A DNA stretch of 50,004 bases from JBHJGU01 sp050331475 (GCA_050331475.1 JBHJGU010000054.1:1-50004); one strand, 5' to 3'. Shown: positions 1-8,491, counted from the stretch's first letter. Program-made: numbers and translations. The notes: generated by a model not told the origin, from the letters alone.

Positions 1-31
1 GGGAGGACACCCCAAGGCGCAACAGATTTTT

Positions 32-212
32 CCTCCCCCGCTGGCGGGGGAGGTGGCCGCAGGGCCGGAGGGGGGAACGCCCAGCTCTTGCCCCGGCCGC
101 ATTCAACGTCATTACGCGGCGGGTTGAAGACCGAGCCGCTCATCCCAGCGAAAGCTGGGATCCAGAAGAATTCAGGCGCAACGGTTACCTAGGTTCCAGC
201 TTACGCTGGAAC
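32..212. repeat. Cluster of three REP-like intergenic palindromes
   Basis: Three perfect inverted repeats stand close together in non-coding DNA: 32-41/44-53 (CCTCCCCCGC, 2-nt loop), 142-149/154-161 (ATCCCAGC, GAAA loop) and 193-200/205-212 (GTTCCAGC, TTAC loop). Short GC-rich palindromes of this kind are scattered between genes in many alphaproteobacterial genomes. No T-run follows them, so they are not classical terminators. Bases 213-307 show nothing further that I can support. Confidence 0.6.
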
Positions 213-307
213 GAACGGGACTGAGGTGAGTGCACTTTTCGATGCCTTGCCTCGGCCTCCGAACCACGGGGCCTACTGTCCGAGACGACATCCGCAAGGC
301 GACCCCG

Positions 308-520
308 CTAGCGGGTCTTCCGCCCGGCGAAGGCGACGATCGCCACCACCAGCACGCCCGCCGCCGCCAAGGGGCCCCATGTGCTTAGGGCGTGGAGCAA
401 ACCCTCGTCCGCGCTGTGGTGGCTATGATCATGGCCAGGGTGAGCCAAGGCTATAGGTGCGGCGGCAATTATCACCGCCAGCGTCGTTAGGTGTTTGCCG
501 ATCACGCGTCTTCTCCCCAT
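308..520 (-). CDS. Small His-rich exported/membrane protein next to the hydrogenase cluster
   Basis: This 70-residue product has a signal-like hydrophobic N-terminus (about residues 10-26, ending IALA), then a metal-binding-looking stretch HPGHDHSHH, and a second hydrophobic segment (about 48-64) followed by a basic tail GRKTR. The HPGHDH start of the mature region resembles the N-terminus of HupE/UreJ nickel permeases, but the polytopic remainder of HupE is absent. It is divergent from hupS and may handle nickel or another metal for the cluster; that role is inferred from the histidines and location only. It could also be a HupE remnant. The Shine-Dalgarno sequence is weak. Confidence 0.55.
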   Translation of the reverse strand: MGRRRVIGKHLTTLAVIIAAAPIALAHPGHDHSHHSADEGLLHALSTWGPLAAAGVLVVAIVAFAGRKTR

Positions 521-668
521 ACCGCGTCGCTGCGCCTGCGAAAGCCCTTAAGTAGAGCGAGGGTATCCATGCGACGTTTTGTCAAACTCCGTCAGCGTTA
601 GACACTAAAGCCGCTCCTTAAACGCAGCCTATTAGATTTAGGTCTTATATACGACCGTTAGGTGGTTG

Positions 669-688
669 CCTATCGTCCTTGCGATAGG
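669..688. promoter_or_regulatory. 20-bp dyad in the hupS upstream region
   Basis: CCTATCG and CGATAGG form a perfect 7-bp inverted repeat around TCCTTG, about 215 bp before hupS. No T-run follows, so an operator or leader hairpin is likelier than a terminator. Bases 521-902 otherwise contain only AT-richer stretches (about 630-655 and 700-730) that could hold promoters for hupS and the divergent small gene. I see no clear sigma-54 -24/-12 element and no FNR-type TTGAT-N4-ATCAA box. Confidence 0.3.
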
Positions 689-902
689 GTGTTCGGGCAA
701 GTTTTAAAGCGACGGTATTGTTTAATAGCGTCGAAAAACATCAGCAAAGCGCGGTAAGCCGCGTCAAACATTGCTCAACGCCGATAAAAGCGCGCGAACA
801 GCGTTTGAGGTCGTCGTCCGGTGGCGCGAGGTCGCCCACGTCGGTTTGAAGCGTCATCGGTTTCACCGAAGCGTCGCGCGCCAGCGAGGAGAGCGCGAGC
901 GC

Positions 903-1985
903 ATGGCCGAAACCTTTTACGACGTCATCCGGCGCCAAGGCGTCAGCCGGCGATCATTTACCAAATTCTGCGCCCTCACGGCGACGTCGCTGGGGCTGTC
1001 CCCGGCCATGGCGGGCCAGATCGCCCACGCTATGGAAAGTAAGCCGCGTACGCCGGTGGTTTGGCTCAATGGGTTAGAGTGCACCTGCTGCTCGGAGAGC
1101 TTCATCCGGTCGGGCCATCCGCTCGTGTCCGACGTAGTGTTGTCCATGTTGAGCTTGGATTACTCCCACGTCCTCATGGCCTCGGCCGGCCACCAGGCCG
1201 AAGAAATCCTGCACCAAATCCGCGAGGAGCATAAGGGCGAGTATATCCTCGCGGTCGAAGGCAATCCGCCGCTCAATGAAGACGGCATGTATTGCATCAT
1301 CGGCGGGCGGCCCTTCGTCGAACAGCTCAAGGAGATGGCGGCGGACGCGAAAGCTATTATCGCATGGGGGTCCTGCGCCTCGAATGGCTGCGTGCAAGCG
1401 GCTAAGCCCAACCCCACCCAAGCGACGCCGATCCATAAGGTGATCCGAGATAAGCCGATCATCAAAGTGCCGGGTTGCCCGCCCATCCCCGAGGTGATGA
1501 CCGGGGTGATCACCTACATGCTCACCTTTGACCGGGTGCCGCCGCTCGATCGGCTCGGACGGCCGAACATGTTCTACGGCCAGCGCATTCACGACAAATG
1601 CTATCGCCGGCCGCATTTTGACGCCGGCCAGTTCGCCGAAGCCTGGGACGATGAGGGCTCGCGCAAGGGCTATTGCCTTTACAAAATGGGTTGCCGGGGA
1701 CCGACCACCTATAACGCCTGCTCCACGGTGCGATGGAATGGCGGCACCAGCTTCCCCATCCAATCTGGGCACGGCTGCATCGGCTGCTCGGAAGAGGATT
1801 TCTGGGACAATGGCCCGTTCTACGACCGGCTCGCCAAGGTGAACACGCCCTTGGGCGCGGAAGCGGACGCGGATCGGATCGGCACGGCTGCGGCCACGGT
1901 CATCGGCGCGGGCGTCGCCGCCCATGTGGGCCTGACCGCGCTGAAGCGCGCGCGCGACAAAGCTAACGGCCAAAACGCGGAATAA
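903..1985 (+). CDS. hupS: Uptake [NiFe] hydrogenase small subunit (Tat-exported, O2-tolerant type)
   Basis: This is the electron-transferring small subunit of a periplasm-facing, membrane-bound H2-uptake hydrogenase. A Tat signal (SRRSFTKF, residues 15-22) opens the 360-residue protein. Proximal-cluster cysteines are C60, C63, C158 and C192; two extra ones, C62 and C163, match the positions that give E. coli Hyd-1 its [4Fe-3S] O2-tolerant cluster. The distal (IHDKCYRR, YCLYKMGC) and medial (YNAC, GCIGC) ligands are intact. A C-terminal hydrophobic helix (about 325-345) anchors it to HupC. ATG 903 is chosen because GAGGAG lies about 10 nt upstream and it places the Tat motif correctly. First gene of the hup-hyp block, 11 bp before hupL. 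Confidence 0.96.
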   Translation: MAETFYDVIRRQGVSRRSFTKFCALTATSLGLSPAMAGQIAHAMESKPRTPVVWLNGLECTCCSESFIRSGHPLVSDVVLSMLSLDYSHVLMASAGHQAEEILHQIREEHKGEYILAVEGNPPLNEDGMYCIIGGRPFVEQLKEMAADAKAIIAWGSCASNGCVQAAKPNPTQATPIHKVIRDKPIIKVPGCPPIPEVMTGVITYMLTFDRVPPLDRLGRPNMFYGQRIHDKCYRRPHFDAGQFAEAWDDEGSRKGYCLYKMGCRGPTTYNACSTVRWNGGTSFPIQSGHGCIGCSEEDFWDNGPFYDRLAKVNTPLGAEADADRIGTAAATVIGAGVAAHVGLTALKRARDKANGQNAE

Positions 1986-1996
1986 CGGGGACACTC

Positions 1997-3787
1997 ATGG
2001 TCATTCAAACGCCGAACGGCTTTACGCTCGACGACGCCGGCCGTCGCGTTGTCGTCGATCCGATCACTCGGATCGAAGGGCATCTGCGCATCGAGGTGAA
2101 TGTCGACGACGACAACGTCATCCGCAACGCGGTTTCCACGGGCACCATGTGGCGCGGGCTCGAAGTGATCCTGCAAGGGCGCGACCCGCGCGACGCTTGG
2201 GCCTTCACCCAACGGATTTGCGGGGTGTGCACAGGCACCCATGCGCTCACCTCCGTGCGCGCGGTGGAGGACGCCCTGGGGATCGAAATCCCCGAAAACG
2301 CCAACACCATTCGCAATATTATGCAGCTAGCGCTGCAGGTGCATGACCATATCGTGCACTTCTACCACCTCCATGCGCTCGATTGGGTGGATGTGGTCTC
2401 CGCCCTAAGCGCGGATCCGAAGGCGACCTCGGAGCTGGCCCAATCCATTTCGGCCTGGCCGCTCTCCAGCCCCGGCTATTTCCGCGACTTACAGAATAAG
2501 CTCAAGAAATTCGTCGAGTCTGGGCAGTTGGGCTTGTTCCGCAACGCCTATTGGGGCCACCCCGCCTATAAGCTGCCGCCCGAGGCCAATTTGATGGCGA
2601 CGGCGCATTACCTCGAAGCGCTCGATTTCCAAAAAGAGATCAAGAAGATCCATGCGGTGTTCGGCGGCAAGAACCCTCACCCGAACTGGTTAGTCGGCGG
2701 CGTGCCCAGCCCGATCAACATTGACGGGGTCGGCGCCGTCGGCGCGGTGAATATGGAGCGGCTGAGCCTGGTTAAATCCATCATCGACCAGTCGATCACC
2801 TTCACTGAACAGGTCTATGTGCCCGATCTGTTGGCGATCGCCTCGTTCTACAAGGATTGGGGCTTCGGGGGCGGGCTGTCCTCCAAATCTATCCTCAGCT
2901 ATGGCGATATTCCCGATCACGCCAATGATTATTCCGCCGAAAACCTGCTTCTGCCGCGCGGGGCGATCATTGACGGCGATCTCAGCCGGATCCACGAGGT
3001 CGATCAACGCGATCCCGACGAGATCCAGGAATTCGTCGCCCATTCTTGGTATTCCTATGACGACGAAACGGTGGGGCTGCACCCCTGGGACGGGGTCACC
3101 GAGCCGAATTACGTGTTGGGGCCCAACGCGAAGGGCACCAAAACCCATATCGAAAGCCTCGACGAGAACGCGAAATACTCCTGGATCAAGAGCCCGCGTT
3201 GGAAGGGCAACGCCATGGAGGTGGGCCCGCTCGCCCGCTACATTATCGGCTACGCCCAAGGCATTCCGGAGTTCAAACAGCCGACCGAGGCGGCGCTCGC
3301 CCACCTCGACCTGCCGGTTCAAGCCTTATTCTCGACCCTGGGCCGGACCGCCGCGCGCGGGCTCGAATGCGAATGGGCCGCGCACAAGATGGCGTATTTC
3401 TACGACAAGCTGATCGCCAATCTGAAAGCCGGCGACACCCCCACGGCGAATATCGAGAAATGGGAGCCTGAGAGCTGGCCGAAATCCGCCAAGGGAGTGG
3501 GCTTCACGGAGGCGCCCCGCGGCGCGCTGGGCCATTGGGTGCATATCGAAGACGCCAAGATCGCCAACTACCAGTGCGTGGTGCCCACCACTTGGAATGC
3601 GGGCCCGCGCGATGTGCAGGGCAATATCGGCGCTTACGAAGCCGCGCTGATGGACACCCCCGTGGCCGACCCCGAACAGCCCTTGGAAATCCTGCGCACG
3701 ATCCACTCCTTTGATCCGTGCTTGGCGTGCTCCACCCATGTGATGAGCGAAGACGGCGATGAACTCGCCGAGATTCGCGTCCGCTAG
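1997..3787 (+). CDS. hupL: Uptake [NiFe] hydrogenase large subunit
   Basis: Catalytic subunit that holds the NiFe(CN)2CO centre and splits H2; it is co-exported with HupS through the Tat pathway. At 596 residues it has normal family length. The N-terminal nickel ligands are in RICGVCTGTH (C75, C78) and the C-terminal ones in DPCLACSTH (C575, C578). The precursor keeps a 15-residue tail after His581, the usual site cut by the HupD endopeptidase after nickel insertion. It lies 11 bp after hupS and 11 bp before hupC. All hallmark motifs are intact, so the structural enzyme appears functional. Confidence 0.97.
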   Translation: MVIQTPNGFTLDDAGRRVVVDPITRIEGHLRIEVNVDDDNVIRNAVSTGTMWRGLEVILQGRDPRDAWAFTQRICGVCTGTHALTSVRAVEDALGIEIPENANTIRNIMQLALQVHDHIVHFYHLHALDWVDVVSALSADPKATSELAQSISAWPLSSPGYFRDLQNKLKKFVESGQLGLFRNAYWGHPAYKLPPEANLMATAHYLEALDFQKEIKKIHAVFGGKNPHPNWLVGGVPSPINIDGVGAVGAVNMERLSLVKSIIDQSITFTEQVYVPDLLAIASFYKDWGFGGGLSSKSILSYGDIPDHANDYSAENLLLPRGAIIDGDLSRIHEVDQRDPDEIQEFVAHSWYSYDDETVGLHPWDGVTEPNYVLGPNAKGTKTHIESLDENAKYSWIKSPRWKGNAMEVGPLARYIIGYAQGIPEFKQPTEAALAHLDLPVQALFSTLGRTAARGLECEWAAHKMAYFYDKLIANLKAGDTPTANIEKWEPESWPKSAKGVGFTEAPRGALGHWVHIEDAKIANYQCVVPTTWNAGPRDVQGNIGAYEAALMDTPVADPEQPLEILRTIHSFDPCLACSTHVMSEDGDELAEIRVR

Positions 3788-3798
3788 GAGAGCGCGTC

Positions 3799-4557
3799 AT
3801 GTCTGATCTGACATCGCCGGAGCCGGCGCCGAAGAAAACCGGGTTTCTGGACGCGATTGTTGCAGAGTCTACGGAAACCAAAACCGCCGCTGAAAAGATC
3901 TATGTCTACGATTCGCCGGTGCGGATTTGGCATTGGGTGAATGCGGCGTGTATTATCGTGCTCTGCGTCACCGGATACTTGATCGCCAAGCCGCCGCCTT
4001 CGCTTCCCGGCGAAGCGTCGGATCATTTCCTGCTCGGGAATATCCGCATGGTCCATTTCGCCGCGGGGCAAATCCTCGCCGTGGCGTTTCTGGGACGGAT
4101 TTACTGGGCGTTTGCGGGAAATCACCACGCCCGGCAGATTTTCCTGCTACCAGTCTGGAGCGCCAAATGGTGGGGCGAGATTTGGCACGAGATCAAATGG
4201 TATTCGTTCTTAACGCCGACGCCAAAAAAATATATCGGCCATAATCCGTTGGCTCAGGTGGCGATGTTTTTCTTGCTCATCGTGCCCTTGACCTTGCAGA
4301 TTTTGACCGGCATGGCGCTTTACGCCGAAGGTCAAGGCACGGATACTTGGTGGTTTGCGGCTTTCGGATGGGTGTTTGGCGTCTTTGGCGATAATTCCTT
4401 CGCGGTGCACACCTATCACCACCTCTTCATGTGGATCATCGTCGTCTTCTCGCTGGTGCACATCTACGCTGCGGTGCGCGAAGACGTGATGAGCCGGCAA
4501 AGCCTGATCTCGACCATGGTCTCGGGCTGGCGTTACTTCAAGGACGACAAAGAATGA
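3799..4557 (+). CDS. hupC: Hydrogenase b-type cytochrome subunit
   Basis: Membrane di-haem cytochrome b that anchors HupSL and passes electrons from H2 to the quinone pool. The 252-residue protein has a cytoplasmic N-terminal extension of about 40 residues and four hydrophobic helices. Candidate haem histidines lie in RIWHWVN, MVHFAAG, AVHTYHHLF and LVHIYAAV, the pattern of the HupC/HyaC/HoxZ family. The N-terminal extension before IYVYDSPVRIWHW is somewhat longer than in many relatives. Its TGA overlaps the hupD start (ATGA-type coupling). Confidence 0.95.
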   Translation: MSDLTSPEPAPKKTGFLDAIVAESTETKTAAEKIYVYDSPVRIWHWVNAACIIVLCVTGYLIAKPPPSLPGEASDHFLLGNIRMVHFAAGQILAVAFLGRIYWAFAGNHHARQIFLLPVWSAKWWGEIWHEIKWYSFLTPTPKKYIGHNPLAQVAMFFLLIVPLTLQILTGMALYAEGQGTDTWWFAAFGWVFGVFGDNSFAVHTYHHLFMWIIVVFSLVHIYAAVREDVMSRQSLISTMVSGWRYFKDDKE

Positions 4558-5186
4558 TTGGACCTGCTCCAGAAACCCTCGTTCTCGGCGTTGGTAACGT
4601 CTTATGGGCGGACGAAGGTTTTGGCGTCCGATGCGTTGAAGCCATGGCGGAGACGTTTGAAGAGCCCCCGGGCGTCGTTTTCATGGATGGCGGCACCCAG
4701 GGCCTCCAACTCGTCAATGTGCTGGCCGAGGCGAAGAACGTACTGATCTTCGACGCGGTGGATTTCGGCGCCAAGCCGGGAACCTTGATCACCGCACGCG
4801 GCGACGACGTGCCCCGCTTTGTGGCGGGTAAGAAGGTGTCGCTGCACCAGACCTCCATGATGGAGGTGCTCGCGGTCGCGGAATTGATGACCGACCGCTT
4901 GCCCGAGCAGCTAACCCTGGTCGGTTGCCAGCCTTTCGAGTTGGAGGATTATGGCGGCGGGCTCACCCCCGGCGTCGCGGCGAAAGTCGCCCCGGCGTTG
5001 GTTTTGGCCCAAGAAGAACTCGCCATTTGGGGCGTGACGCTCACCCCCAGCACGCGCGCCGAACCGCTCATGCCGCAAGCGGTGGAGCGGGCGCGCTATG
5101 AAGGCGAGCGGCCTTCGGAAGCCACGGCCTGCCGGATCGGCGATGCGCGGGTCCTCGCGCGCAAGCTCCAGCCCTCGGACGGTTAA
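4554..5186 (+). CDS. hupD: Hydrogenase maturation endopeptidase
   Basis: Cleaves the C-terminal peptide of HupL once nickel is in place. The 210-residue protein shows the M52 family start LVLGVGNVLWADEGFG and the three nickel-sensing ligands in their usual contexts: Glu in DEGFG, Asp in FDAVDF and His in LHQTS. ATG 4554 overlaps the hupC stop and fits the family N-terminus; an upstream in-frame extension would lie inside hupC and is rejected. The C-terminal 40 residues or so are rich in charged residues and less typical. Confidence 0.94.
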   Translation: MIGPAPETLVLGVGNVLWADEGFGVRCVEAMAETFEEPPGVVFMDGGTQGLQLVNVLAEAKNVLIFDAVDFGAKPGTLITARGDDVPRFVAGKKVSLHQTSMMEVLAVAELMTDRLPEQLTLVGCQPFELEDYGGGLTPGVAAKVAPALVLAQEELAIWGVTLTPSTRAEPLMPQAVERARYEGERPSEATACRIGDARVLARKLQPSDG

Positions 5187-5189
5187 GCT

Positions 5190-5546
5190 GTGTGCTTGGG
5201 CGTGCCCATGGAGGTGATTGCGGCGGACGGGTTGACCGCGATCTGCCGCGGCGCGGGCCGCACCGACCGTGTCAGCCTGGCGCTGCTCGGACCGGTCGCC
5301 GAGGGAACCCATGTGCTCGTCTATCTCGGCTCCGCGGTGCAGACGCTGGCAGCCGAGGAAGCCGCGCGGATCACCGACGCGCTCAGGGCTGTGGACGCCG
5401 CGGCCCGCGGTGCGCCGTTTGATCACTTAATCCAAGACCTTATCGACCGGAAGCCCGAACTCCCGGCCCATCTTCGGGGCGAAACGCCCCCCTTGGCGGA
5501 GGAAACCCATGAGCGAAGCGATCCTGGAGGCCTTAACCCGTCTTGA
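5190..5546 (+). CDS. hupF: HypC/HupF-type hydrogenase maturation chaperone
   Basis: HypC paralogue that in rhizobial-type systems stabilises the HupL precursor, especially under oxygen, while the cofactor is delivered. The start is GTG 5190, which gives the required N-terminus MCLGVPMEV, whose Cys2 is exposed after Met removal. At 118 residues it is longer than HypC (76 residues here), as usual for HupF. It begins 3 bp after hupD, and its 3' end overlaps hupG by 38 bp, which suggests translational coupling. Confidence 0.92.
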   Translation: MCLGVPMEVIAADGLTAICRGAGRTDRVSLALLGPVAEGTHVLVYLGSAVQTLAAEEAARITDALRAVDAAARGAPFDHLIQDLIDRKPELPAHLRGETPPLAEETHERSDPGGLNPS

Positions 5547-5901
5547 CGGGGTGACGGTTGTGAACGCGGCCAGCTTAGAGCCCTATCTGGCCGAGGATAC
5601 TGGCCGGCTGACCTGCCTGTTCTTTTCCGGCGATCCGGTGAGCAAGCTTGAGACCGCTGATGTGGCCGTGGTGGTGCGCGAGCTGTTGAGCCAATACGGC
5701 GAAAGCCTGCGGGTTGGTTTGATCGACCGCGAGGATGAAACCGGGCTGATGCGCGCCTGTTCGGTCTTCACCCTACCCAGCCTCGCCTTTTTCCAGGGCG
5801 TTCAACACTTAGAGACGATCCCGAAAATCCAGGATTGGTCGGTCTACGCCCAAAAGACGTCGGCGCTTTTGGCGCGCGTCGCCCCCCAAGCCGCGGAATA
5901 G
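5509..5901 (+). CDS. hupG: HupG/HyaE-type thioredoxin-fold hydrogenase assembly protein
   Basis: Thioredoxin-like protein without a CxxC active site, thought to act as a chaperone for the Tat-exported small subunit or for protection against oxygen (HyaE/HupG family). The 130-residue sequence contains CLFFSGDP, VGLIDREDETGL and FTLPSLAFFQGV, the family's thioredoxin-fold landmarks with the cis-Pro region LPSLAFF. The start overlaps the hupF end by 38 bp and a good Shine-Dalgarno (GGCGGAGGAA) lies just upstream inside hupF. Confidence 0.9.
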   Translation: MSEAILEALTRLDGVTVVNAASLEPYLAEDTGRLTCLFFSGDPVSKLETADVAVVVRELLSQYGESLRVGLIDREDETGLMRACSVFTLPSLAFFQGVQHLETIPKIQDWSVYAQKTSALLARVAPQAAE

Positions 5902-5910
5902 GAGGCCCTC

Positions 5911-6795
5911 ATGCGTCCCCACCCCTTAATGTTCGACGACGAAGCCTCCCCACCCGCGCTGTCGCCCTTTGAAGGCGCAGACGGCCTGGTCAGCGACGCC
6001 AACCCCTCGCTTCTGGGCTTGCCTGCGGGCGAAAGCATGCTGACCGCCCGCGCGGTGAGGCCTTCGGCGAAGGCCGGCCCCGCCGTCGCCCAAACCCTCG
6101 CCGCCATTCTTGAGGCGTTGCGCACCGCCGCCAAAAACGGCCGCGCCTGGCGGAAGCGTTTGGACGGCTTGTCCGCGGCTGACCAGGCGCTGGTGCTCGA
6201 CGCGTTGGGCCAAGGCGAAGTCTCCGTGGTGCTGTCCGGTGCGCCCGGCGAAGGGGATGCGCAAATCCACGAAACCGTGCTGCCGGGGGTTTGGATCGGC
6301 CAGGCCCAAGGCGCTCAGGGCGAGCGGGTCGTTTGGGTGGAGGTGGGTTCAGCGCCGCGCGCGCTCTAAGAGGCCGCTGAGACCCGCCCGCGCGACACCA
6401 TCGCCATTGAGGCGCTGAGCGCGCCGCGCGGCGCGATGAATGTGATGTCGGTCCTTTCGGAGGTGAGCGAGCGGGCGGACGCGTGGACGCCTAAAACGCC
6501 CAACCATGTGATCAATTTCACCCTGTTCCCCATGACCGAGGCCGATCAAGCCTTTCTCGCCAAGGTGTTGGGCGAGGTGGGCGTACGGGTCGCCTCCGGC
6601 GGGTATGGCGCCGCGCGGGTGATCATGACCGCGCTTAAGCGGGTTTGGGCGGTGCAATACCTCAACGCCATGGGCACGGTGATCCTGGACACGATCGAGG
6701 TGGGGGCCATCCCCTCTGCAGCGCTCGCCAGTCGGGAGGATTTTGAGGACAGCGCTGAGCGCCTCGCCGAAATCGCAGAGGCTTACGCCCTATGA
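5911..6795 (+). pseudogene. hupH: HupH/HyaF hydrogenase assembly protein interrupted by an in-frame TAA
   Basis: HupH/HyaF is a chaperone of about 280 residues needed for small-subunit maturation. Here one reading frame runs 5911-6795 but is broken by TAA at 6367-6369 (GCG CTC TAA GAG GCC). The first part encodes 152 residues ending VWVEVGSAPRAL. The same frame continues with EAAETRPRDTIAIEALSAPR and the conserved C-terminal half (MNVMSVLSEV..., ATG 6436). No frameshift is needed to join the halves; one base change would restore a 294-residue HupH. The lesion may be a real nonsense mutation, a sequence error, or a split into two polypeptides. The last codon overlaps the next start (ATGA). Confidence 0.85.
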
Positions 6796-7496
6796 GCGGG
6801 ACGTTCGAAGGCTCGTTCGCCGGCGCATTGGCCGCCGACGCCGTGCTCGAATGTGGGGTGTGCTGGCATGTCTACGACCCCGCTTTGGGTGATGACGATC
6901 GCAACATCCCACCCGGCACGCCGTTTTCCGCCTTGCCGTCGGACTGGCGATGCCCGTGCTGCGATGCGGACCGGTCGAAATTCATGCTGCCGGCGGGCGG
7001 GCTCAGCGGCGCCGCGAGCGGTCCGCAAATCCTCCCCCTTGATGTGCGGTTGGCCGGGTTAAGCCAAGCCTTTCAAAAGGCTGAGGCCTCGATGGTTGGG
7101 CTGCCGGTGCACAATCCCGCGCTCGACATTGAGATGGTGGGCTTTCGCGCCTTCCAAGACGGCTTTGTGGGCGTGGTGGTGACGCCGTGGTGCATGAACC
7201 TCGCCTATTTCCCCCAAGACGCCGCAGCGCCGGCCCCCGGTGCGATCGGCTCCACGCGCACCTTGGCGTTCCCGTCAGGCGGTTACAGCTTCATTATGGG
7301 GCGGATGGACGGCTTCGGCGTCATCGAGACGTGTTCGCTGTTTTCGCCGATGGATGAGTTTGATGACCCGGACGTGGCGCGCGCCGTGGCGGCGTCTGCG
7401 ATTGAAGGGTTGTTCGAGGTCCCCGAACCGCCGCCGCCGAAACAGGTGAGCCGGCGGTTCTTGTTCACCACCAGCGCGGGCCGCGGCGCCTCGTGA
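6792..7496 (+). CDS. hupIJ: Rubredoxin-HupJ/HybE fusion hydrogenase assembly protein
   Basis: Two proteins that are separate genes in Rhizobium and Azotobacter appear here as one 234-residue chain. Residues about 17-65 form a rubredoxin with two metal knuckles (LECGVCWHVYDP and WRCPCCDADRSKF). Residues about 80-220 match the HybE/HupJ assembly chaperone (MVGLPVHNPALDIE, VVTPWCMNLAYFP, FPSGGYSFIMG). Rubredoxin HupI supports assembly of the small-subunit clusters under oxygen, and HupJ acts on small-subunit maturation. The fusion suggests that they work on the same client. The start overlaps the hupH stop and the end overlaps hupK. Confidence 0.9.
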   Translation: MSGTFEGSFAGALAADAVLECGVCWHVYDPALGDDDRNIPPGTPFSALPSDWRCPCCDADRSKFMLPAGGLSGAASGPQILPLDVRLAGLSQAFQKAEASMVGLPVHNPALDIEMVGFRAFQDGFVGVVVTPWCMNLAYFPQDAAAPAPGAIGSTRTLAFPSGGYSFIMGRMDGFGVIETCSLFSPMDEFDDPDVARAVAASAIEGLFEVPEPPPPKQVSRRFLFTTSAGRGAS

Positions 7497-8491
7497 ACGC
7501 CGCCGCCGCTGACCTTGGCCGCCGGTATCAGGCCCACGTGAGCCCCCAGGACGCCTGGGTGACGCCGTTGGGGCCAGCCAATCCCCTGGCGGTCGCCCGG
7601 GGGCGGTCGACGCAGGATGGCGTGGAGCTGGCCGCACTCCTGTTCCCGGTCTGCCCGCGCGCGCAAGGTTTGGCGGCGTTGCGCGCCGCTGAAGCCGCCT
7701 TAGGCTTGCCGGTGAGCCCTCAAGCGGACCAAGCGCGCGAGCGGTTGGCGCTCGCTGAAGCGGTCGCCCAAGCGGTGTGGCGCGCGGCTCTGACCTGGCC
7801 CTCGTTGTTAGGCGCTGCGCCGGACCCGGCGCCGGTGCAGACCGCCCGCGCGGCGTCCGCAGCGTTAGAACGCGCGTTGTTCGATGGACCTTGGCAGGTT
7901 TTGGGCGGTGTTGAGCCGCGCGATGGGGGCGCCGACGCCCGCCAAGCCATCGCCGATCTGGGCGCGGCGCTCGACGCGGTGGCCGCCCAAGCCGAAGCGG
8001 TTACGCGCGCGGCCGAAGCGCAAACGCTCTCGCTTGGGGCTGCGTCTCCGCTGCAGGATCGGATCGCGGAGCGGGCGCTAACCCCAGACGCGGTGTGTTT
8101 AGAGGAAAGCCCCCGCGCCTTGGCCGCCGATGACGAAACTCGCCTGGCGGCGCGGTTTCGCGCTCAGCACCGCCACGCCCGGACGCTGTGGGCGCGTTTG
8201 CGGGACGGTACACCGCCCACGACGAGCGCGACAAAGCCTGGCGGCGCAAGCGGTGTCGGCCTGGGCGTGGTGATGACGGCGCGCGGACGCCTGCGCCATA
8301 TCATGCGGATCGACGCCGGCCGGATCGCTGACTGGCGCGCGGACGCGCCCACGGACTGGAATTTCGCGCCGCGCGGACCTGTCGCCCAAGCGCTTAAGAC
8401 GGCTGCGGCTGGCGCTCAGCCTGAGACGGCGCGGTGGATCCTCACCGCCTTTGATCCGTGCGCGCCTTTTGAGGTGGTGCGCCATGCATGA
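7493..8491 (+). CDS. hupK: HupK hydrogenase assembly scaffold (HupL paralogue)
   Basis: HupK is a degenerate relative of the large subunit, thought to act as a scaffold or intermediate in assembling the NiFe cofactor. The 332-residue protein starts at GTG 7493, overlapping the previous stop. It keeps a single N-terminal cysteine in LFPVCPRAQ where HupL has CxxC, and ends with ILTAFDPCAPFEVVRHA, echoing the HupL C-terminal DPCxxC. The centre is Ala-rich and poorly conserved. It overlaps the hypA start by 8 bp. Confidence 0.88.
   Translation: MNAAAADLGRRYQAHVSPQDAWVTPLGPANPLAVARGRSTQDGVELAALLFPVCPRAQGLAALRAAEAALGLPVSPQADQARERLALAEAVAQAVWRAALTWPSLLGAAPDPAPVQTARAASAALERALFDGPWQVLGGVEPRDGGADARQAIADLGAALDAVAAQAEAVTRAAEAQTLSLGAASPLQDRIAERALTPDAVCLEESPRALAADDETRLAARFRAQHRHARTLWARLRDGTPPTTSATKPGGASGVGLGVVMTARGRLRHIMRIDAGRIADWRADAPTDWNFAPRGPVAQALKTAAAGAQPETARWILTAFDPCAPFEVVRHA

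Noticed and set aside
521..902. Sigma-54 promoter or FNR box before hupS
   Set aside because: GG and GC elements near 664-682 do not have the -24/-12 spacing, and no TTGAT-N4-ATCAA site was found by eye.
1074..1994. Long minus-strand open frame opposite hupS
   Set aside because: It lies wholly antisense to a confidently identified gene, is Arg/Ala-rich low-complexity in the manner of high-GC shadow frames, and has no ribosome binding site or family match.
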